Both the position numbers and the translations under genes were made by a program. Shown here in pieces: positions 35,444 to 46,570 of a stretch of DNA of 64,000 nucleotides. The first letter of the stretch is position 1. Each line of letters opens with the position of its first letter. The DNA is from Sphingomonas sp. CBMAI 2297 (GTDB taxonomy: Bacteria > Pseudomonadota > Alphaproteobacteria > Sphingomonadales > Sphingomonadaceae): contig NZ_JAPDIR010000002.1 of NCBI RefSeq assembly GCF_029870595.1, forward strand, positions 124,001 to 188,000, read 5' to 3'. The notes below the pieces were generated by a model. The model searched no databases, was not told the DNA's origin, and saw only the letters and a list, made by a program, of their open reading frames with translations.

Positions 35444-37342
35444 TCAAATTTCCACCTGGCTCCCCAGCTCGACCACGCGGTTGGTGGGGAGCTTGAAGAA
35501 CTCCATCGCGCTCTCGGCGTTGCGGACCATCAGGGCGAACAGCTTCTCGCGCCAGATCGCCATGCCCGGCCGGGACGAAGCGATCAGCGTCTGCCGGGCG
35601 AGGAAATAGCTTGTCTCCATCGCCTTGAACTTGTCGCCCACGGCTTCGCCCAGCGCATGGAGCGCGGCGGGAATGTCGATCTCGTCCATGAAGCCGTAAT
35701 GGAGGACGATCCGGTAGAATCCCTCGCCGAGCGGCTTCACTTCGGCACGGGCCGCGGGGGCGACATGCGGCACCTGCTCGATCGCCACGGTGAGGATCAC
35801 CACGCGATCGTGCAGCACCTTGTTGTGCTTGAGGTTGTGGAGCAGCGCGGGCGGAATGTCGTCGGTGCTGGCAAGGAACACGGCGGTGCCCGGGACGCGC
35901 TGCACCGAATGGCCGGCGGACTGGATGAAGATCTGGATCGGCATCGCCCCTTCGTGCAGCCGCGCGCGGACCAGCCGGCGCCCGCTCGCCCAGGTGGTGA
36001 GCAGGATGAAGACGATCGCCGCCACCAGCAGCGGGAACCAGCCGCCATCGGGGATCTTGGTGACGTTCGAGGCGAAATAGAGCCCGTCGATGAGCAGGAA
36101 GCCGCCGGTGACCAGCCCGGCCACGACCGGCGGCCATTTCCACACCGCGAAGGTGAGCACGCCCAGCATGCAGGCGGTGATGAACATCGTGCCGGTTACC
36201 GCGATGCCATAGGCGGCGGCGAGATTGCTCGAGCTGCGGAAGCCGAGGACGAGCAGGATCACCATGATCAGCAGCAGCCAGTTGGTGAGCGGGACATAGA
36301 TCTGCCCCGCCGCCTTGGCGCTGGTATGGCGGATGCGCAGGCGCGGAAGGAAGCCGAGCTGCACCGCCTGCTGCGTCACCGAAAAGGCGCCCGAGATCAC
36401 CGCCTGGCTGGCGATCACCGTCGCCATGGTGGCGAGGATGACGAGGGGGAGGCGGGCCCATTCGGGCGCCAGCAGGAAGAACGGGTTCTCCACCGCGGCG
36501 GGGCTGCTCAGCAGCAGCGCCGACTGGCCGAGATAGTTGAGCATCAGGCAGGGGAAGGCGATGTAGAGCCAGGAGACCATGATCGCCTTGCGCCCGAAAT
36601 GGCCCATATCGGCATAAAGCGCCTCGGCCCCGGTCACCGCCAGCACCACCGATCCCAGCGCCAGGAAGGCAAGCATGGGATCGAGCAGGAAGAAGTTGAG
36701 CGCGTACCAGGGATTGAGCGCCCAGAGGATGTCCGGGCTCCGCGCGATCCCGGACACGCCGAGCACCGCGATCACCGCGAAATAGAAGACCATCACCGGG
36801 CCGAACAGCCGGCCGACCCGCGCGGTGCCGCGCGACTGGATCATGAAGAGGCCGATCAGGATGGCGATGCTGATCGGCAGCACCAGCTGCGACAGCGAGT
36901 CCTCGACCGTGGCGAGCCCCTCCACCGCCGACAGCACCGACACCGCCGGCGTGATGATCGCGTCGCCATAGAAGAGCGCGGTGGCGATCACGCCCAGGAT
37001 CGTCACCCAGGGCGTCCAGCGCGTCTCGCCCAGCTTGCGCGTGATCAGCGCCAGCAGCGCCAGGCTGCCGCCTTCGCCCTTGTTGTCCGCGCGCAGGATG
37101 ATGACGACATATTTGAGCGTCACCACCAGCACCATCGTCCAGAAGACCAGCGAGAGCACGCCGAAGATATGCTCCCGGTCCACCGCCAGCGGATGATGGC
37201 CGATGAAGCTTTCCTTGAGCGAATAGAGCGGCGAGGTGCCGATATCGCCGAACACCACGCCGATGGCGCCGACGGCAAGCGTGCCGAGCCGATCCTGATG
37301 GCCGTGCGAGGGGCCGGTTTCGGCGGTCTGCGTCGCGTTCAA
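35444..37342 (-). CDS. kup: KUP/HAK/KT-type potassium transporter
   Basis: A constitutive low-affinity K+:H+ symporter of the inner membrane. The 632-residue protein begins with the family hallmark [18 protein letters not shown] near residue 26, has [16 protein letters not shown] after the second helix, and shows about 12 membrane segments. A cytoplasmic C-terminal domain of about 170 residues follows. Its gene diverges from the kdp operon, so the low- and high-affinity potassium systems share a 179-base intergenic region. Confidence 0.95.
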   Translation of the reverse strand: MNATQTAETGPSHGHQDRLGTLAVGAIGVVFGDIGTSPLYSLKESFIGHHPLAVDREHIFGVLSLVFWTMVLVVTLKYVVIILRADNKGEGGSLALLALITRKLGETRWTPWVTILGVIATALFYGDAIITPAVSVLSAVEGLATVEDSLSQLVLPISIAILIGLFMIQSRGTARVGRLFGPVMVFYFAVIAVLGVSGIARSPDILWALNPWYALNFFLLDPMLAFLALGSVVLAVTGAEALYADMGHFGRKAIMVSWLYIAFPCLMLNYLGQSALLLSSPAAVENPFFLLAPEWARLPLVILATMATVIASQAVISGAFSVTQQAVQLGFLPRLRIRHTSAKAAGQIYVPLTNWLLLIMVILLVLGFRSSSNLAAAYGIAVTGTMFITACMLGVLTFAVWKWPPVVAGLVTGGFLLIDGLYFASNVTKIPDGGWFPLLVAAIVFILLTTWASGRRLVRARLHEGAMPIQIFIQSAGHSVQRVPGTAVFLASTDDIPPALLHNLKHNKVLHDRVVILTVAIEQVPHVAPAARAEVKPLGEGFYRIVLHYGFMDEIDIPAALHALGEAVGDKFKAMETSYFLARQTLIASSRPGMAIWREKLFALMVRNAESAMEFFKLPTNRVVELGSQVEI

Positions 37343-37423
37343 GGCGGGCCTTTCCCTGCCGGCTCCCCCTTCGGCGCCGTCGAGCCCGCCTAGTATTCAG
37401 AGGTTTCGGCCGCTGCCAACGAT

Positions 37424-37440
37424 TTTATGGAATCTTTATG
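37424..37440 (+). promoter_or_regulatory. Candidate KdpE-binding direct repeat
   Basis: TTTATG occurs twice (37424-37429, 37435-37440), 11 bases apart, one helical turn, in an otherwise GC-rich region 82 bases before the first kdp-operon gene. OmpR-type regulators such as KdpE typically bind T-rich direct repeats with this spacing. Assignment is by position and pattern only. Confidence 0.45.
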
Positions 37441-37521
37441 CGGGGGCCGAACTTCCCCGTGGAACCTTAACTGGCCGCCGCCCCACATCGCTGCTCACGA
37501 CATCCTGTTCGGAGGTGCATC

Positions 37522-37827
37522 GTGGGTGCGTTTCTGCATCGTCTGGAAAGCGGCGCCGGAGGCTGGCCGGCACAGGCCGGGCTGCGGCTGGGCGGCGCGC
37601 TGCTGCTTGGCGGCTGCGCGCTGGCGGTGTCGGCGCTCGCCGTCTCGATCCACCATGCGCCGCTGCACAATGCCGATCCCGCCGAATTCGGCGAGGCCGT
37701 GCTTTCCGTCATCGCCTGGGCGCTGGGCTGGGCGCTGCTGATCGAGGGGCCGGGCCTGTTCCGGCTGATCCCCGTGCCGCCCGGGCACATCCGGTTCGAC
37801 AATGGGCGCCATGATCGCCGCCAATAG
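37522..37827 (+). CDS. Small two-helix membrane protein at the head of the kdp operon
   Basis: A 101-residue protein I cannot assign to a named family. Two hydrophobic segments (about residues 22-43 and 61-82) suggest an inner-membrane protein. The GTG at 37522 follows GGAGG by 6 bases. It precedes the two kdp microproteins, 12 bases from the next start, so it is probably part of the kdp transcript and may modulate potassium transport. Confidence 0.65.
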   Translation: MGAFLHRLESGAGGWPAQAGLRLGGALLLGGCALAVSALAVSIHHAPLHNADPAEFGEAVLSVIAWALGWALLIEGPGLFRLIPVPPGHIRFDNGRHDRRQ

Positions 37828-37839
37828 GGGAACAAGACC

Positions 37840-37923
37840 ATGAACGACCTGATCTGGCTGGGAGCGCTCGCCGGGCTCTTCCTGCTCACGCTCGCCTGCG
37901 TCCGCCTCTGCGACCAGGCTTGA
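37840..37923 (+). CDS. 27-residue membrane microprotein in the kdp operon
   Basis: ATG at 37840 to TGA at 37921-37923 encodes a single hydrophobic helix: it starts MNDLIWLGALAGLFLLTLAC and ends VRLCDQA. AGGGGAA lies upstream as a ribosome site. It sits immediately before kdpF with a 10-base gap. The size and topology resemble KdpF but the sequence differs, so it may be a second small KdpFABC-associated peptide. Confidence 0.6.
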   Translation: MNDLIWLGALAGLFLLTLACVRLCDQA

Positions 37924-37933
37924 GGAGAACGCT

Positions 37934-38023
37934 ATGCCGCTGCCGCTCGCGCTCGCCGGGCTCACCGCCCTGGGCCTGCTCATCTACCTCGTGGCCGTGC
38001 TCGTCCGGCCCGAGCGCTTCTGA
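37934..38023 (+). CDS. kdpF: KdpF, small subunit of the K+-transporting ATPase
   Basis: A 29-residue single-helix peptide (starts MPLPLALAGLTALGLLIYLV, ends LVRPERF) that stabilises the KdpFABC complex. GAGGAG lies about 7 bases upstream of the ATG. The ending R-P-E-R-F is typical of KdpF. kdpA begins 12 bases later. Confidence 0.88.
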   Translation: MPLPLALAGLTALGLLIYLVAVLVRPERF

Positions 38024-38035
38024 TCGGACTTCATC

Positions 38036-39736
38036 ATGACCGTGCAAGGCTGGACGCTGATCCTCGTCTTCCTGCTGCTCCTCGTCGCGCTCGCCAAGCC
38101 GATGGGGAGCTGGCTCTTCGCCATCTATGAAGGGCGGCGCACGCCGCTCCATGCCGTGCTCGGCCCGGTCGAGCGCGGCTTCTACAGGCTCGCCGGCGTC
38201 GATCCGCACGCCGAGCAGGGCTGGCGCCGCTATGCGCTGCACATGCTGGCGTTCCAGCTGGCGACCTTCGCCTTCACCTATTGCATCCTGCGCTTCCAGG
38301 ACCTGCTGCCGCTCAATCCGCGCGGGCTGCCGGGCCAGTCGCCCGACCTCGCCTTCAACACGGCGGTGAGCTTCACCACCAACACCAACTGGCAGAGCTA
38401 TTCGGGCGAGAGCCTGTCGATCCTCAGCCAGATGCTCGGCCTCACCATCCATAATTTCCTGTCGGCGGCGACCGGCATCGCCATCGCCTTTGCGCTGTTC
38501 CGCGGCTTCGCGCGGCGCCAGGCGAGCGGCATCGGCAATTTCTGGGCCGACATGACCCGGGTGACGCTCTACGTGCTGCTGCCCGCGTGCATCGTCTATG
38601 CGCTGTTCCTGATCGCCAGCGGCGTGCCGCAGACCTTCCTGTCCTCGGTCGACGCGACCACGCTGGAGGGCGCGCGCCAGACGATCCTGCTCGGGCCCGT
38701 CGCCTCGCAGGAAGCGATCAAGATGCTCGGCACCAATGGCGGCGGCTTCTTCAACGCCAATTCGGCGCATCCGTTCGAGAATCCGGGCGCGCTCACCAAT
38801 TTCGTCCAGATGCTGTCGATCCTGCTGATCGGCGCCGGCCTGACCCACAGCTTCGGCCGGGCGGTGGGGAATCCGCGCCAGGGCTGGGCAATCCTCGCCG
38901 CGATGCTGGTCATGTTCGTCGCCGGCACCACCATGAGCTATTGGCAGGAAGCCGCGGGCAATCCGGCGCTCCATCATCTCGGCCTTGCCGGGGGCAGCAT
39001 GGAGGGCAAGGAAGTCCGCTTCGGCATCGCCGCCAGCGCCCTGTTCAGCGTGGTGACCACCGCGGCCTCGTGCGGCGCGGTCAACGCGATGCACGACAGC
39101 CTGACGCCGCTCGGCGGCATGATCCCGCTGTTCAACATGCAGCTCGGCGAAGTCGTGATCGGCGGCGTCGGCGCGGGCATCTACGGCTTCCTGCTCTTCG
39201 CCATCCTCGCGGTGTTCGTCGCCGGGCTGATGGTGGGCCGCACGCCCGAATATGTCGGCAAGAAGATCGAGAGCCGCGAGGTCAAGCTCGCCGTCCTCGC
39301 CATCGCGGTGCTGCCGCTGATGATCCTGGGCGGCACCGCGCTGGCCTCGGCGCTGCCGGCGGGCCTGGCCGGGCCGCTCAACAAGGGGCCGCATGGCTTC
39401 ACCGAGATCCTCTACGCCTTCACTTCGGCCACCGCGAACAATGGCTCGGCCTTTGGCGGCCTGAGCGCGAACACGCCCTTCTACAACGGCATGCTCGCCG
39501 TCGCGATGTGGGTGGGCCGCTTCTTCATCATCGTGCCCGCGCTCGCCATCGCCGGCAGCCTGGCCGCGAAGAAGGTGCATCCGGAGAGCGCGGGCTCGTT
39601 CCCGACCACCGGCCTGCTCTGGGTCGGCCTGCTCGTCGGCATCGTCCTGATCCTGGGCGGGCTCACCTTCCTGCCCAGCCTCGCGCTCGGTCCCATCGCC
39701 GATCATCTCGCGATGATCCACGGCCAGCTCTTCTGA
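38036..39736 (+). CDS. kdpA: Potassium-transporting ATPase subunit A
   Basis: KdpA is the K+-selective channel-like subunit of the high-affinity KdpFABC pump in the inner membrane. The 566-residue length is normal. Selectivity-filter-like segments are recognisable as [53 protein letters not shown] and [14 protein letters not shown]. It lies in kdpFABCDE order, 11 bases before kdpB. Confidence 0.97.
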   Translation: MTVQGWTLILVFLLLLVALAKPMGSWLFAIYEGRRTPLHAVLGPVERGFYRLAGVDPHAEQGWRRYALHMLAFQLATFAFTYCILRFQDLLPLNPRGLPGQSPDLAFNTAVSFTTNTNWQSYSGESLSILSQMLGLTIHNFLSAATGIAIAFALFRGFARRQASGIGNFWADMTRVTLYVLLPACIVYALFLIASGVPQTFLSSVDATTLEGARQTILLGPVASQEAIKMLGTNGGGFFNANSAHPFENPGALTNFVQMLSILLIGAGLTHSFGRAVGNPRQGWAILAAMLVMFVAGTTMSYWQEAAGNPALHHLGLAGGSMEGKEVRFGIAASALFSVVTTAASCGAVNAMHDSLTPLGGMIPLFNMQLGEVVIGGVGAGIYGFLLFAILAVFVAGLMVGRTPEYVGKKIESREVKLAVLAIAVLPLMILGGTALASALPAGLAGPLNKGPHGFTEILYAFTSATANNGSAFGGLSANTPFYNGMLAVAMWVGRFFIIVPALAIAGSLAAKKVHPESAGSFPTTGLLWVGLLVGIVLILGGLTFLPSLALGPIADHLAMIHGQLF

Positions 39737-39747
39737 GGTCCCTTGCC

Positions 39748-41760
39748 ATGACGACCGCAACCCTGTTCACGCCCGCCCTGATCGGCCCTGCCATCGGCGA
39801 CGCGTTCGCGAAGCTCGATCCGCGCCAGCTGGTGAAGAACCCCGTGCTCTTCACCACCGCGGTGGTCGCGCTGCTGCTCACCGTGCTGCTGTTCCTCGGC
39901 GGCACCAGCCTGTCCCTGTCCTTCCAGATCCAGCTGATCGTCTGGCTGTGGCTCACCGTGCTGTTCGGCACCTTTGCCGAGGCGCTGGCCGAGGGGCGGG
40001 GCCGCGCCCAGGCCGCGTCGCTGCGCGCCACCAAGTCGGAACTCAGCGCGCGGCTGCCCAGCGGCAGGGTCGTCCCGGCCTCGCAGCTGAAGAAGGGCGA
40101 CATCGTCCTGGTCGAGACCGGCGACCTGATCCCGGCCGATGGCGAGGTGATCGAGGGCGTCGCCTCGGTCAACGAAAGCGCGATCACCGGCGAGAGCGCG
40201 CCGGTGATCCGCGAGGCGGGCGGCGACCGTTCGGCGGTGACCGCCGGCACCCGCGTGATCTCGGACCGGATCAAGGTGCGCGTCACCCAGGAGCCGGGCC
40301 AGGGTTTCCTCGACCGGATGATCGCGCTGGTGGAGGGGGCCGAGCGCCAGAAGACTCCGAACGAGATCGCGCTGACCATCCTGCTCGTCGGCCTGACGAT
40401 TATCTTCCTGATCGCCGTCTCGACCATTCCGAGCTTCGCCGCCTATGCGGGCGGCCAGGTGCCGGTGGCGATCCTGGCGGCGCTGCTGATCACGCTGATC
40501 CCGACCACGATCGCGGCCTTGCTCTCGGCGATCGGCATCGCGGGGATGGACCGGCTGGTGCGCTTCAACGTGCTTGCCAAATCGGGCCGCGCGGTGGAGG
40601 CGGCGGGCGATATCGACGTGCTGCTGCTCGACAAGACCGGCACCATCACCATCGGCGACCGCGCCGCGAGCGAGTTCCGCCCGCTCGGCGGCGTCACCAC
40701 CGACGAGCTGGCGCGCGCCGCCCTGCTCGCCAGCCTGGCCGACGAGACGCCCGAGGGCCGCTCGATCGTGGCGCTCGCCCAGGGCAGATATGCGGTGGAG
40801 ATCCGCAGCCTGCCCAAGACCGCCGAGGTCATTCCCTTCACTGCCCAGACGCGCATCTCGGGCGTCCGCATCGGCACCACGCTGATCCAGAAGGGCGCGG
40901 TCGACGCGGTGCTGCGCGCCAATCCCGGCCTGGGCGAGACGGCGGCGGGCGGCGACCTGCGCCGCATCGCCGAGGAGATCGCGCGCCAGGGCCAGACGCC
41001 GCTGGCGGTGGCCGAGGATGGCCGGCTGTTCGGCGTGATCGCGCTCAAGGACGTGGTCAAGGCCGGGGTACGCGAGCGGTTCGGCGAGCTGCGCCGGATG
41101 GGCATCCGCACCGTGATGATCACCGGCGACAATCCGCTGACCGCCGCGGCGATCGCGGCCGAGGCCGGGGTGGATGATTTCCTCGCCGAAGCCACGCCGG
41201 AGGACAAGCTCGCGCTGATCCGCAAGGAGCAGCAGGGCGGCCGCCTGGTGGCGATGTGCGGCGACGGCACCAACGATGCGCCGGCGCTCGCCCAGTCCGA
41301 TGTGGGCGTGGCGATGAATACCGGCACCCAGGCCGCGCGCGAGGCGGGCAACATGGTCGATCTCGACAGCGATCCGACCAAGCTCATCGAGATCGTCGGC
41401 CTGGGCAAGCAGCTGCTGATGACGCGCGGGGCGCTGACCACCTTCTCGGTCGCCAACGACATCGCGAAATATTTCGCGATCATCCCGGCGATGTTCGTCG
41501 CGCTCTATCCGTCGCTCGGCGTGCTCAACGTGATGGAGCTGGCGAGCCCGCAGAGCGCGATCCTCTCCGCGATCATCTTCAACGCGCTGATCATCCCGGC
41601 GCTGGTGCCGCTGGCGCTCAAGGGCGTGAAATATCGCCCGATCGGGGCGGGGCCGCTGCTGGCCCGCAACCTGGCGATCTACGGCCTGGGCGGCGTGCTG
41701 GCGCCGTTCGCGGGGATCAAGCTGATCGACCTGGTCGTGGCGGGGCTGGGGCTGGCGTGA
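39748..41760 (+). CDS. kdpB: Potassium-transporting ATPase subunit B
   Basis: KdpB is the P-type ATPase subunit that hydrolyses ATP to drive K+ through KdpA. The 670-residue protein has the actuator motif TGESAPVI, the phosphorylation motif DKTGTIT (D295) and the hinge motif [10 protein letters not shown]. The Ser of TGES, target of inhibitory phosphorylation in E. coli, is conserved. It is followed by kdpC after 44 bases. Confidence 0.97.
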   Translation: MTTATLFTPALIGPAIGDAFAKLDPRQLVKNPVLFTTAVVALLLTVLLFLGGTSLSLSFQIQLIVWLWLTVLFGTFAEALAEGRGRAQAASLRATKSELSARLPSGRVVPASQLKKGDIVLVETGDLIPADGEVIEGVASVNESAITGESAPVIREAGGDRSAVTAGTRVISDRIKVRVTQEPGQGFLDRMIALVEGAERQKTPNEIALTILLVGLTIIFLIAVSTIPSFAAYAGGQVPVAILAALLITLIPTTIAALLSAIGIAGMDRLVRFNVLAKSGRAVEAAGDIDVLLLDKTGTITIGDRAASEFRPLGGVTTDELARAALLASLADETPEGRSIVALAQGRYAVEIRSLPKTAEVIPFTAQTRISGVRIGTTLIQKGAVDAVLRANPGLGETAAGGDLRRIAEEIARQGQTPLAVAEDGRLFGVIALKDVVKAGVRERFGELRRMGIRTVMITGDNPLTAAAIAAEAGVDDFLAEATPEDKLALIRKEQQGGRLVAMCGDGTNDAPALAQSDVGVAMNTGTQAAREAGNMVDLDSDPTKLIEIVGLGKQLLMTRGALTTFSVANDIAKYFAIIPAMFVALYPSLGVLNVMELASPQSAILSAIIFNALIIPALVPLALKGVKYRPIGAGPLLARNLAIYGLGGVLAPFAGIKLIDLVVAGLGLA

Positions 41761-41804
41761 CGAGGCAGGCCCCTCCCGCGGAGAGGCTTCAGAAGGAAGA
41801 AGAA

Positions 41805-42404
41805 ATGCTCAAGGATCTCACTACCGCTCTTCGTCCGGCGCTCGTCCTGACGATCCTGTTCGCCGCCCTGCTCGGGCTCGCCTATCCGGCGGCGCTCACC
41901 GGCATCGGCCAGCTCGCCTTCCCGCACCAGGCGAATGGCAGCCTGATCGTCGAGGACGGCCGGGTGCGCGGCTCCGAGCTGCTCGGCCAGGGTTTCGCCG
42001 GTCCCCGCTATTTCCACGGCCGGCCCTCGGCCGCCGGCACCAATGGCTATGACCCCACCGCTTCGTCCGGCTCCAACCTGGGGCCGACCGCGCAGGCGCT
42101 CGTCGATCGCGTCGCCAAGGACGTCGCCGCCAACCGTTCCGCACCAGGAAATTCGGTTCCCGCCGATCTGGTGACCACCTCCGCCTCGGGGCTTGACCCT
42201 GACATCAGCCCCGAGGCGGCCTTTTTCCAGGTGGCCCGCGTCGCCGGGGCGCGGGGGCTGAGCGCCGGCAAGGTGCGCGCGATCGTCGCCGGGCATGTCG
42301 AGCAGCCGCTGCTCGGCTTCCTGGGCGAGCCGCGCGTCAACGTGCTCGCGCTCAATCGCGATCTCGACAAGCAGGCGGCGCAGGGCGCAAAAGCCGCCGA
42401 GTGA
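41805..42404 (+). CDS. kdpC: Potassium-transporting ATPase subunit C
   Basis: KdpC is a single-span subunit of the Kdp pump with a periplasmic domain. The 199-residue protein has an N-terminal membrane helix (about residues 12-33) followed by [20 protein letters not shown] and the C-terminal [20 protein letters not shown] and NVLALN motifs. The ATG follows AGAAGGAAGAAG. Its stop codon overlaps the GTG start of kdpD. Confidence 0.95.
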   Translation: MLKDLTTALRPALVLTILFAALLGLAYPAALTGIGQLAFPHQANGSLIVEDGRVRGSELLGQGFAGPRYFHGRPSAAGTNGYDPTASSGSNLGPTAQALVDRVAKDVAANRSAPGNSVPADLVTTSASGLDPDISPEAAFFQVARVAGARGLSAGKVRAIVAGHVEQPLLGFLGEPRVNVLALNRDLDKQAAQGAKAAE

Positions 42405-45061
42405 GCGACGACGACCAGCGACCCGATCCCGACGCCCTGCTGCGCGCCGCCGCGCAGGAGGGCTTCGGCCGCCTGAAGGTATTCCTCGGCGCCGCCCCCG
42501 GGGTGGGCAAGACCTATGAGATGCTCACCGAGGCCGCGGCGCGGCGCAAGGCGGGCATCGACGTCGTCATCGGCGTGGTCGAGACGCATGGCCGCGTCGA
42601 GACCGAGGCGCTGGTCCAGGGGCTGGAGATCGTGCCGCGCCGTCCGGTCGCCTATCATGGCCGCACCATCGCCGAGATGGACATCGACGCCATCCTGGCC
42701 CGCGCGCCGCAGCTGGTGCTGGTCGACGAGCTTGCCCACACCAACGCGCCGGGCAGCCGGCACGACAAGCGCTACCAGGACATCGAGGAGCTGCTCGCGG
42801 CGGGGATAGATGTCTATTCCACCGTCAACATCCAGCATATCGAGAGCCTGAACGACGTCGTCGCCTCCTTCACCAAGGTGCGGGTGCGCGAGACCGTGCC
42901 GGACCGCGTGCTCGAGGCGGCGGACCTCGAGATCGTCGACCTGCCGCCCGACGAGCTGATCGAGCGGCTGCGCGAAGGCAAGGTCTATGTCCCCGAGGAA
43001 GCGACGCGAGCGCTGGGGCATTTCTTCTCCAAGTCGAACCTGACCGCCCTGCGCGAGCTGGCGTTGCGCCGCGCCGCCCAGGCGGTCGACGCGCAGATGC
43101 TCGACTATCTGCGCACCCATGCGCTGGCCGGCACCTGGGCGGCCAGCGAGCGGCTGGTGGTGGCGGTGAGCGAGCTGCCCGGCTCGGCCGAGCTGGTCCG
43201 CGCCGCCAAGCGCGTCGCCGACGGGCTGCGCGCGCCCTGGACGGCGGTGCACATCGAAACGCCGCGCACCGCCCGGCTCAGCGACGCGGAAAATGCCCAG
43301 ATCGCCGCGACGCTCCATCTCGCCAGCCAGCTCGGCGGGCAGGTGGCGACGGTACCGGCGGAATCGGTGCTGGAGGGCCTCAAGCGCTTCACCGCCGAGG
43401 CGCGCGCCACCCAGCTCATCGTCGGCAAGTCGGCGCGCTCGCGCTGGTTCGAGCTGCGGCACGGCTCGGTGGTGGACCGGCTGGTGCGCGAGACGCCGGG
43501 CATCGCGGTGCACGTGCTGCCGATGCTCGAGGCGCCCGCGCCCGGCCGCCACCACCGCCCGCGCGGCCGCTGGGGTTCCCCGGCCGACTATATCGTCTCG
43601 CTCGGCCTGGTCGTCGCAGTCACGGTGCTGGGGGCGACGATCTTCTCGCTCGGCAACATCACCAATATCGGGCTGCTCTACCTGTTGCCGGTGATGGTCG
43701 CGGCGACGCGCTACGGCGTGCGCCCGGGCGTGGTGACCGGGCTGGTCTCGTCGCTCGCCTATAATTTCTTCTTCATCCCGCCAACCCGGACCTTCACCAT
43801 CCAGGACCCGCAGAACATCATCACCGTGCTGGTGCTGATGGGGGTGGCGGTGGTCTCCAGCCAGCTCGCGGCGCGCGTGCGGGCACAGGCGGAGCTCGCC
43901 CAGCGCAGCGCCGCGCAGAACAGCACGCTGGCGGGCTTCGCGCGGCTGCTGACGGGGGTGAGCACGCAGGAGGATCTCGGCCAGACGCTCTGCGCCGAGG
44001 TCGCCCGGCTGCTCGACGTGAGCGCGGTGCTGCTGCTGCCCGAGCACGGCCAGCTCGGGCTGCGCGCGGCCTATCCGCCGGAGGACCGGCTCGAGATGAT
44101 CGAGCAGGCGGCGGCGCAATGGTCGTTCGACCACAACAGCCCCGCCGGGCGCGGCTCGGACACGCTCACCGCTTCGGAATGGCTGTTCCATCCGCTCGCG
44201 GCGGGCGGGCGGGCGCTAGGAGTGTTGGGCGTGGCGCGGATCGATGCGGGCAATCCGCTGCGCTCGGACCAGCTGCCGCTGCTGCTCAGCCTGCTCGACC
44301 AGGCCGCGCTCGCCTTTGAGCGGATCGCGCTGGAGAGCGAGATGGCGATGGTGACCCAGCTGAAGGAGCGCGACCGGCTGCGCGCAGCGCTGCTCTCCTC
44401 GGTGAGCCACGACCTGCGCACGCCGCTCACCACCATCCTCGGCATGCTGGGCGAGATGCGGCCGGCGGGCGAGGGGCAGGAGGAGCAGCTGTCCGCCGCC
44501 CGCGCCGAGGCGGAACGGCTCAACCGCTTCGTCGCCAACCTGCTCGACATGGTGCGGATCGAAGCGGGCGCGCTCCACCAGTCGATCGAGCCGGTCGACC
44601 TGGCCGAGGCTGTCGCCGCCGCCGTGCACGACCTGCGGCGGGTGCTGGAAGATCATCCGGTGCGGCTCGACGTGCCGCCCGAGCTCCCCTTCGCCTCGGT
44701 CGATCCGCAGCTGTTCCACCATTGCCTGATCAACCTGATCGAGAATGCCGGAAAATATGGCGATCCGGGCTCGTCGATCACGCTCACCGCGCGCCGCCAG
44801 CCGGGCAGCATGACGCTGAGCGTGATGGACGAGGGCCCCGGCCTGCCGCCGGGCGACGAGGCGCGGATCTTTGAGACCTTCACCCGGATCGAGGGATCGG
44901 ACCGCAAGGGAGGCACCGGGCTCGGCCTCGCCATCGTGAAGGGATTTGCCGAGGCGATGGGGCTGAGTGTCTCCGCGGCGAACCGCACCGACCGGGCCGG
45001 GGCGATCTTCACCATCCGCTTCCCGGAAGCCTTGCTACGGAAAGGAAATGCAGGCGAATGA
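42401..45061 (+). CDS. kdpD: Osmosensitive K+ channel sensor histidine kinase
   Basis: KdpD senses K+ limitation and phosphorylates KdpE. The 886-residue protein starts at a GTG overlapping kdpC. It has the KdpD domain with Walker [10 protein letters not shown] (30-38), a USP-like domain (about 245-370) and four closely spaced membrane helices (about 395-490). A GAF-like region, the HisKA box with H670 in [15 protein letters not shown] and an HATPase domain with [11 protein letters not shown] follow. It overlaps kdpE by four bases. Confidence 0.96.
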   Translation: MSDDDQRPDPDALLRAAAQEGFGRLKVFLGAAPGVGKTYEMLTEAAARRKAGIDVVIGVVETHGRVETEALVQGLEIVPRRPVAYHGRTIAEMDIDAILARAPQLVLVDELAHTNAPGSRHDKRYQDIEELLAAGIDVYSTVNIQHIESLNDVVASFTKVRVRETVPDRVLEAADLEIVDLPPDELIERLREGKVYVPEEATRALGHFFSKSNLTALRELALRRAAQAVDAQMLDYLRTHALAGTWAASERLVVAVSELPGSAELVRAAKRVADGLRAPWTAVHIETPRTARLSDAENAQIAATLHLASQLGGQVATVPAESVLEGLKRFTAEARATQLIVGKSARSRWFELRHGSVVDRLVRETPGIAVHVLPMLEAPAPGRHHRPRGRWGSPADYIVSLGLVVAVTVLGATIFSLGNITNIGLLYLLPVMVAATRYGVRPGVVTGLVSSLAYNFFFIPPTRTFTIQDPQNIITVLVLMGVAVVSSQLAARVRAQAELAQRSAAQNSTLAGFARLLTGVSTQEDLGQTLCAEVARLLDVSAVLLLPEHGQLGLRAAYPPEDRLEMIEQAAAQWSFDHNSPAGRGSDTLTASEWLFHPLAAGGRALGVLGVARIDAGNPLRSDQLPLLLSLLDQAALAFERIALESEMAMVTQLKERDRLRAALLSSVSHDLRTPLTTILGMLGEMRPAGEGQEEQLSAARAEAERLNRFVANLLDMVRIEAGALHQSIEPVDLAEAVAAAVHDLRRVLEDHPVRLDVPPELPFASVDPQLFHHCLINLIENAGKYGDPGSSITLTARRQPGSMTLSVMDEGPGLPPGDEARIFETFTRIEGSDRKGGTGLGLAIVKGFAEAMGLSVSAANRTDRAGAIFTIRFPEALLRKGNAGE

Positions 45062-45741
45062 GCCAGCAGGCGAAAATTCTGGTGGTGGACGACGAGCCGG
45101 CGATCCGCCGTCTGCTCGGCGCGGGGCTGGCGCGCGCGGGCTACCGCGTGGTCGAGGCGGCGAGCGCCCGCGACGCGCTGAGCGCCATGCAGATCGACAA
45201 GCCCGAGGCGGTGCTGCTCGATCTCGGCCTGCCCGATCGCGACGGGCTTGAGCTGGTGCCGCTGCTCAAGGCGGCGGGCGCGTCCGTGATCGTCGTCTCC
45301 GCGCGCGACGCGACCGAGCAGAAGGTCACCGCGCTCGACCTGGGCGCGGACGACTATGTGACCAAGCCATTCGATACCGAGGAAGTGCTCGCTCGCGTCC
45401 GCACCGCGCTGCGCCATCGCCTTTCGGTGGAGGCCGAGATGCCGGTGGTGCGGATCGATGCGATCGAGATCGACCTGGGCGCAAGGCTGGTCCGCAGGGC
45501 CGGCGAGGAGGTGCATCTGACGCCCAAGGAGTTCGGCTTTCTCGCCGAGCTCGCCAAGCATCCCGGGCGGGTGGTGACTCATGCCCAGCTGCTGCGCACC
45601 GTCTGGGGCCCGGGCCACGAGCATGACGTCGAATATCTCCGCGTCGCCGCGCGCGGCGTCCGCCGCAAGCTGGAGGGCGATGCGGCGGCTCCTTCGGTGA
45701 TCCGCAACGAGCCGGGGGTGGGCTATCGCCTGATGGCCTGA
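45058..45741 (+). CDS. kdpE: Kdp operon response regulator
   Basis: KdpE is the OmpR-family partner of KdpD and activates kdp transcription. In this 227-residue protein D11/D12 form the acidic pocket, D55 is the phosphoacceptor (LLDLGLPDRDG), and the C-terminal winged helix contains HLTPKEFGFLAELAKHPG and the ending VIRNEPGVGYRLM. It is the last gene of the operon and converges with the DUF2149 gene after 42 bases. A candidate binding site is at 37424-37440. Confidence 0.96.
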   Translation: MSQQAKILVVDDEPAIRRLLGAGLARAGYRVVEAASARDALSAMQIDKPEAVLLDLGLPDRDGLELVPLLKAAGASVIVVSARDATEQKVTALDLGADDYVTKPFDTEEVLARVRTALRHRLSVEAEMPVVRIDAIEIDLGARLVRRAGEEVHLTPKEFGFLAELAKHPGRVVTHAQLLRTVWGPGHEHDVEYLRVAARGVRRKLEGDAAAPSVIRNEPGVGYRLMA

Positions 45742-45783
45742 GCCTGAAGCCGGGATCAGGGGCCCCAGGGCGCCTTTCGAGCC

Positions 45784-46089
45784 CTATTCCGGCACATAGA
45801 CGAGATCGCCGCTGGGCAGGCGATAAGTAACGCCCGCCTTCACGCCGCCGCCATCGCCCATGCGATCGGATGCGGTATAGCGTTCGAGCTTCTCGCCGTC
45901 CTTGACCGTGATCGTCATGTCCTTCCTGCCCGGATTCTCGACCACCACCACCTGTCTGGACTGGAAGGGGTTGAGCGGGTTGCGCGCGATCAGCACCATC
46001 AGCACGGCGGTGATCACGAGGAACAGGTCGACCAGATTGACGACCGAGAGGATCGGATCGTCATTCTCATCGTCTTCGATGAAACGCAT
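45784..46089 (-). CDS. DUF2149 protein, ExbD-like by topology (HmuU-type)
   Basis: A 101-residue DUF2149 protein with one N-terminal membrane helix (about residues 17-37) and a small extracytoplasmic domain. The helix reads VNLVDLFLVITAVLMVLI. The Asp (D21) sits where ExbD/TolR proteins carry their essential proton-channel Asp (pattern xVTPFIDVMLVLL in ExbD). Its start overlaps the stop codon of the MotA/TolQ/ExbB-like gene (TGATG), so the two are translationally coupled and probably assemble together. The family is known next to CobN-like genes in Bacteroidota haem operons. The proton-channel role is my inference from the sequence pattern. Confidence 0.85.
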   Translation of the reverse strand: MRFIEDDENDDPILSVVNLVDLFLVITAVLMVLIARNPLNPFQSRQVVVVENPGRKDMTITVKDGEKLERYTASDRMGDGGGVKAGVTYRLPSGDLVYVPE

Positions 46090-46559
46090 CAGGCGGCTCC
46101 CGTCTCGATCGCGCGCAGTTCCTCGAGGAGCCAGCGGCGGCGGATGGTATAGATGAAGAAGGTGATCGACGCGGCGACCAGCGCGAGGATCACCGAGGAG
46201 AAGGCCACCACGAGATTCTCGCCCACCGCCCGGTTGTTGTTGCTCCCGAGCGCGAGCAGCGCCGGGCCCATCGGGATCATCGTGGCGACCAGGCCCAGCA
46301 TCGGCGCCGCGCGCGACACGATCCGCAGCCATTCGAGCCGGCGCAGCACGACGAGCTCGAGATCGTCGGCCGCGCAGCCGGTATGGCGCTGGTGCATGGC
46401 CAGCCGGCCAGCGCGCCGTCCCCGCAGCCGCTGCACGCTTTCCGCCGCGAATCCGCCAAGGCTGACGACCGCATAGGCGAGGGACGCGAGGATCAGCAGC
46501 ATCACCGGAATGAGGAACAGGCGCGACAGGTCGTACAATGTCGCTTCGAGCATGGGCAT
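46089..46559 (-). CDS. MotA/TolQ/ExbB-type proton-channel protein (HmuT-type)
   Basis: A 156-residue inner-membrane protein. It has three hydrophobic helices (about residues 10-35, 82-103 and 116-139), a cytoplasmic loop of about 45 residues and the helix-2 motif APMLGLVATMIPMGPALLAL, which parallels the GLFGTVWG helix of ExbB/TolQ. It is shorter than typical ExbB. It is 11 bases downstream of the CobN-like gene and overlaps the DUF2149 gene. It probably forms a dedicated proton-driven motor with DUF2149 that acts on the periplasmic CobN-like protein. Confidence 0.88.
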   Translation of the reverse strand: MPMLEATLYDLSRLFLIPVMLLILASLAYAVVSLGGFAAESVQRLRGRRAGRLAMHQRHTGCAADDLELVVLRRLEWLRIVSRAAPMLGLVATMIPMGPALLALGSNNNRAVGENLVVAFSSVILALVAASITFFIYTIRRRWLLEELRAIETGAA

Positions 46560-46570
46560 CAGCGGATCCT

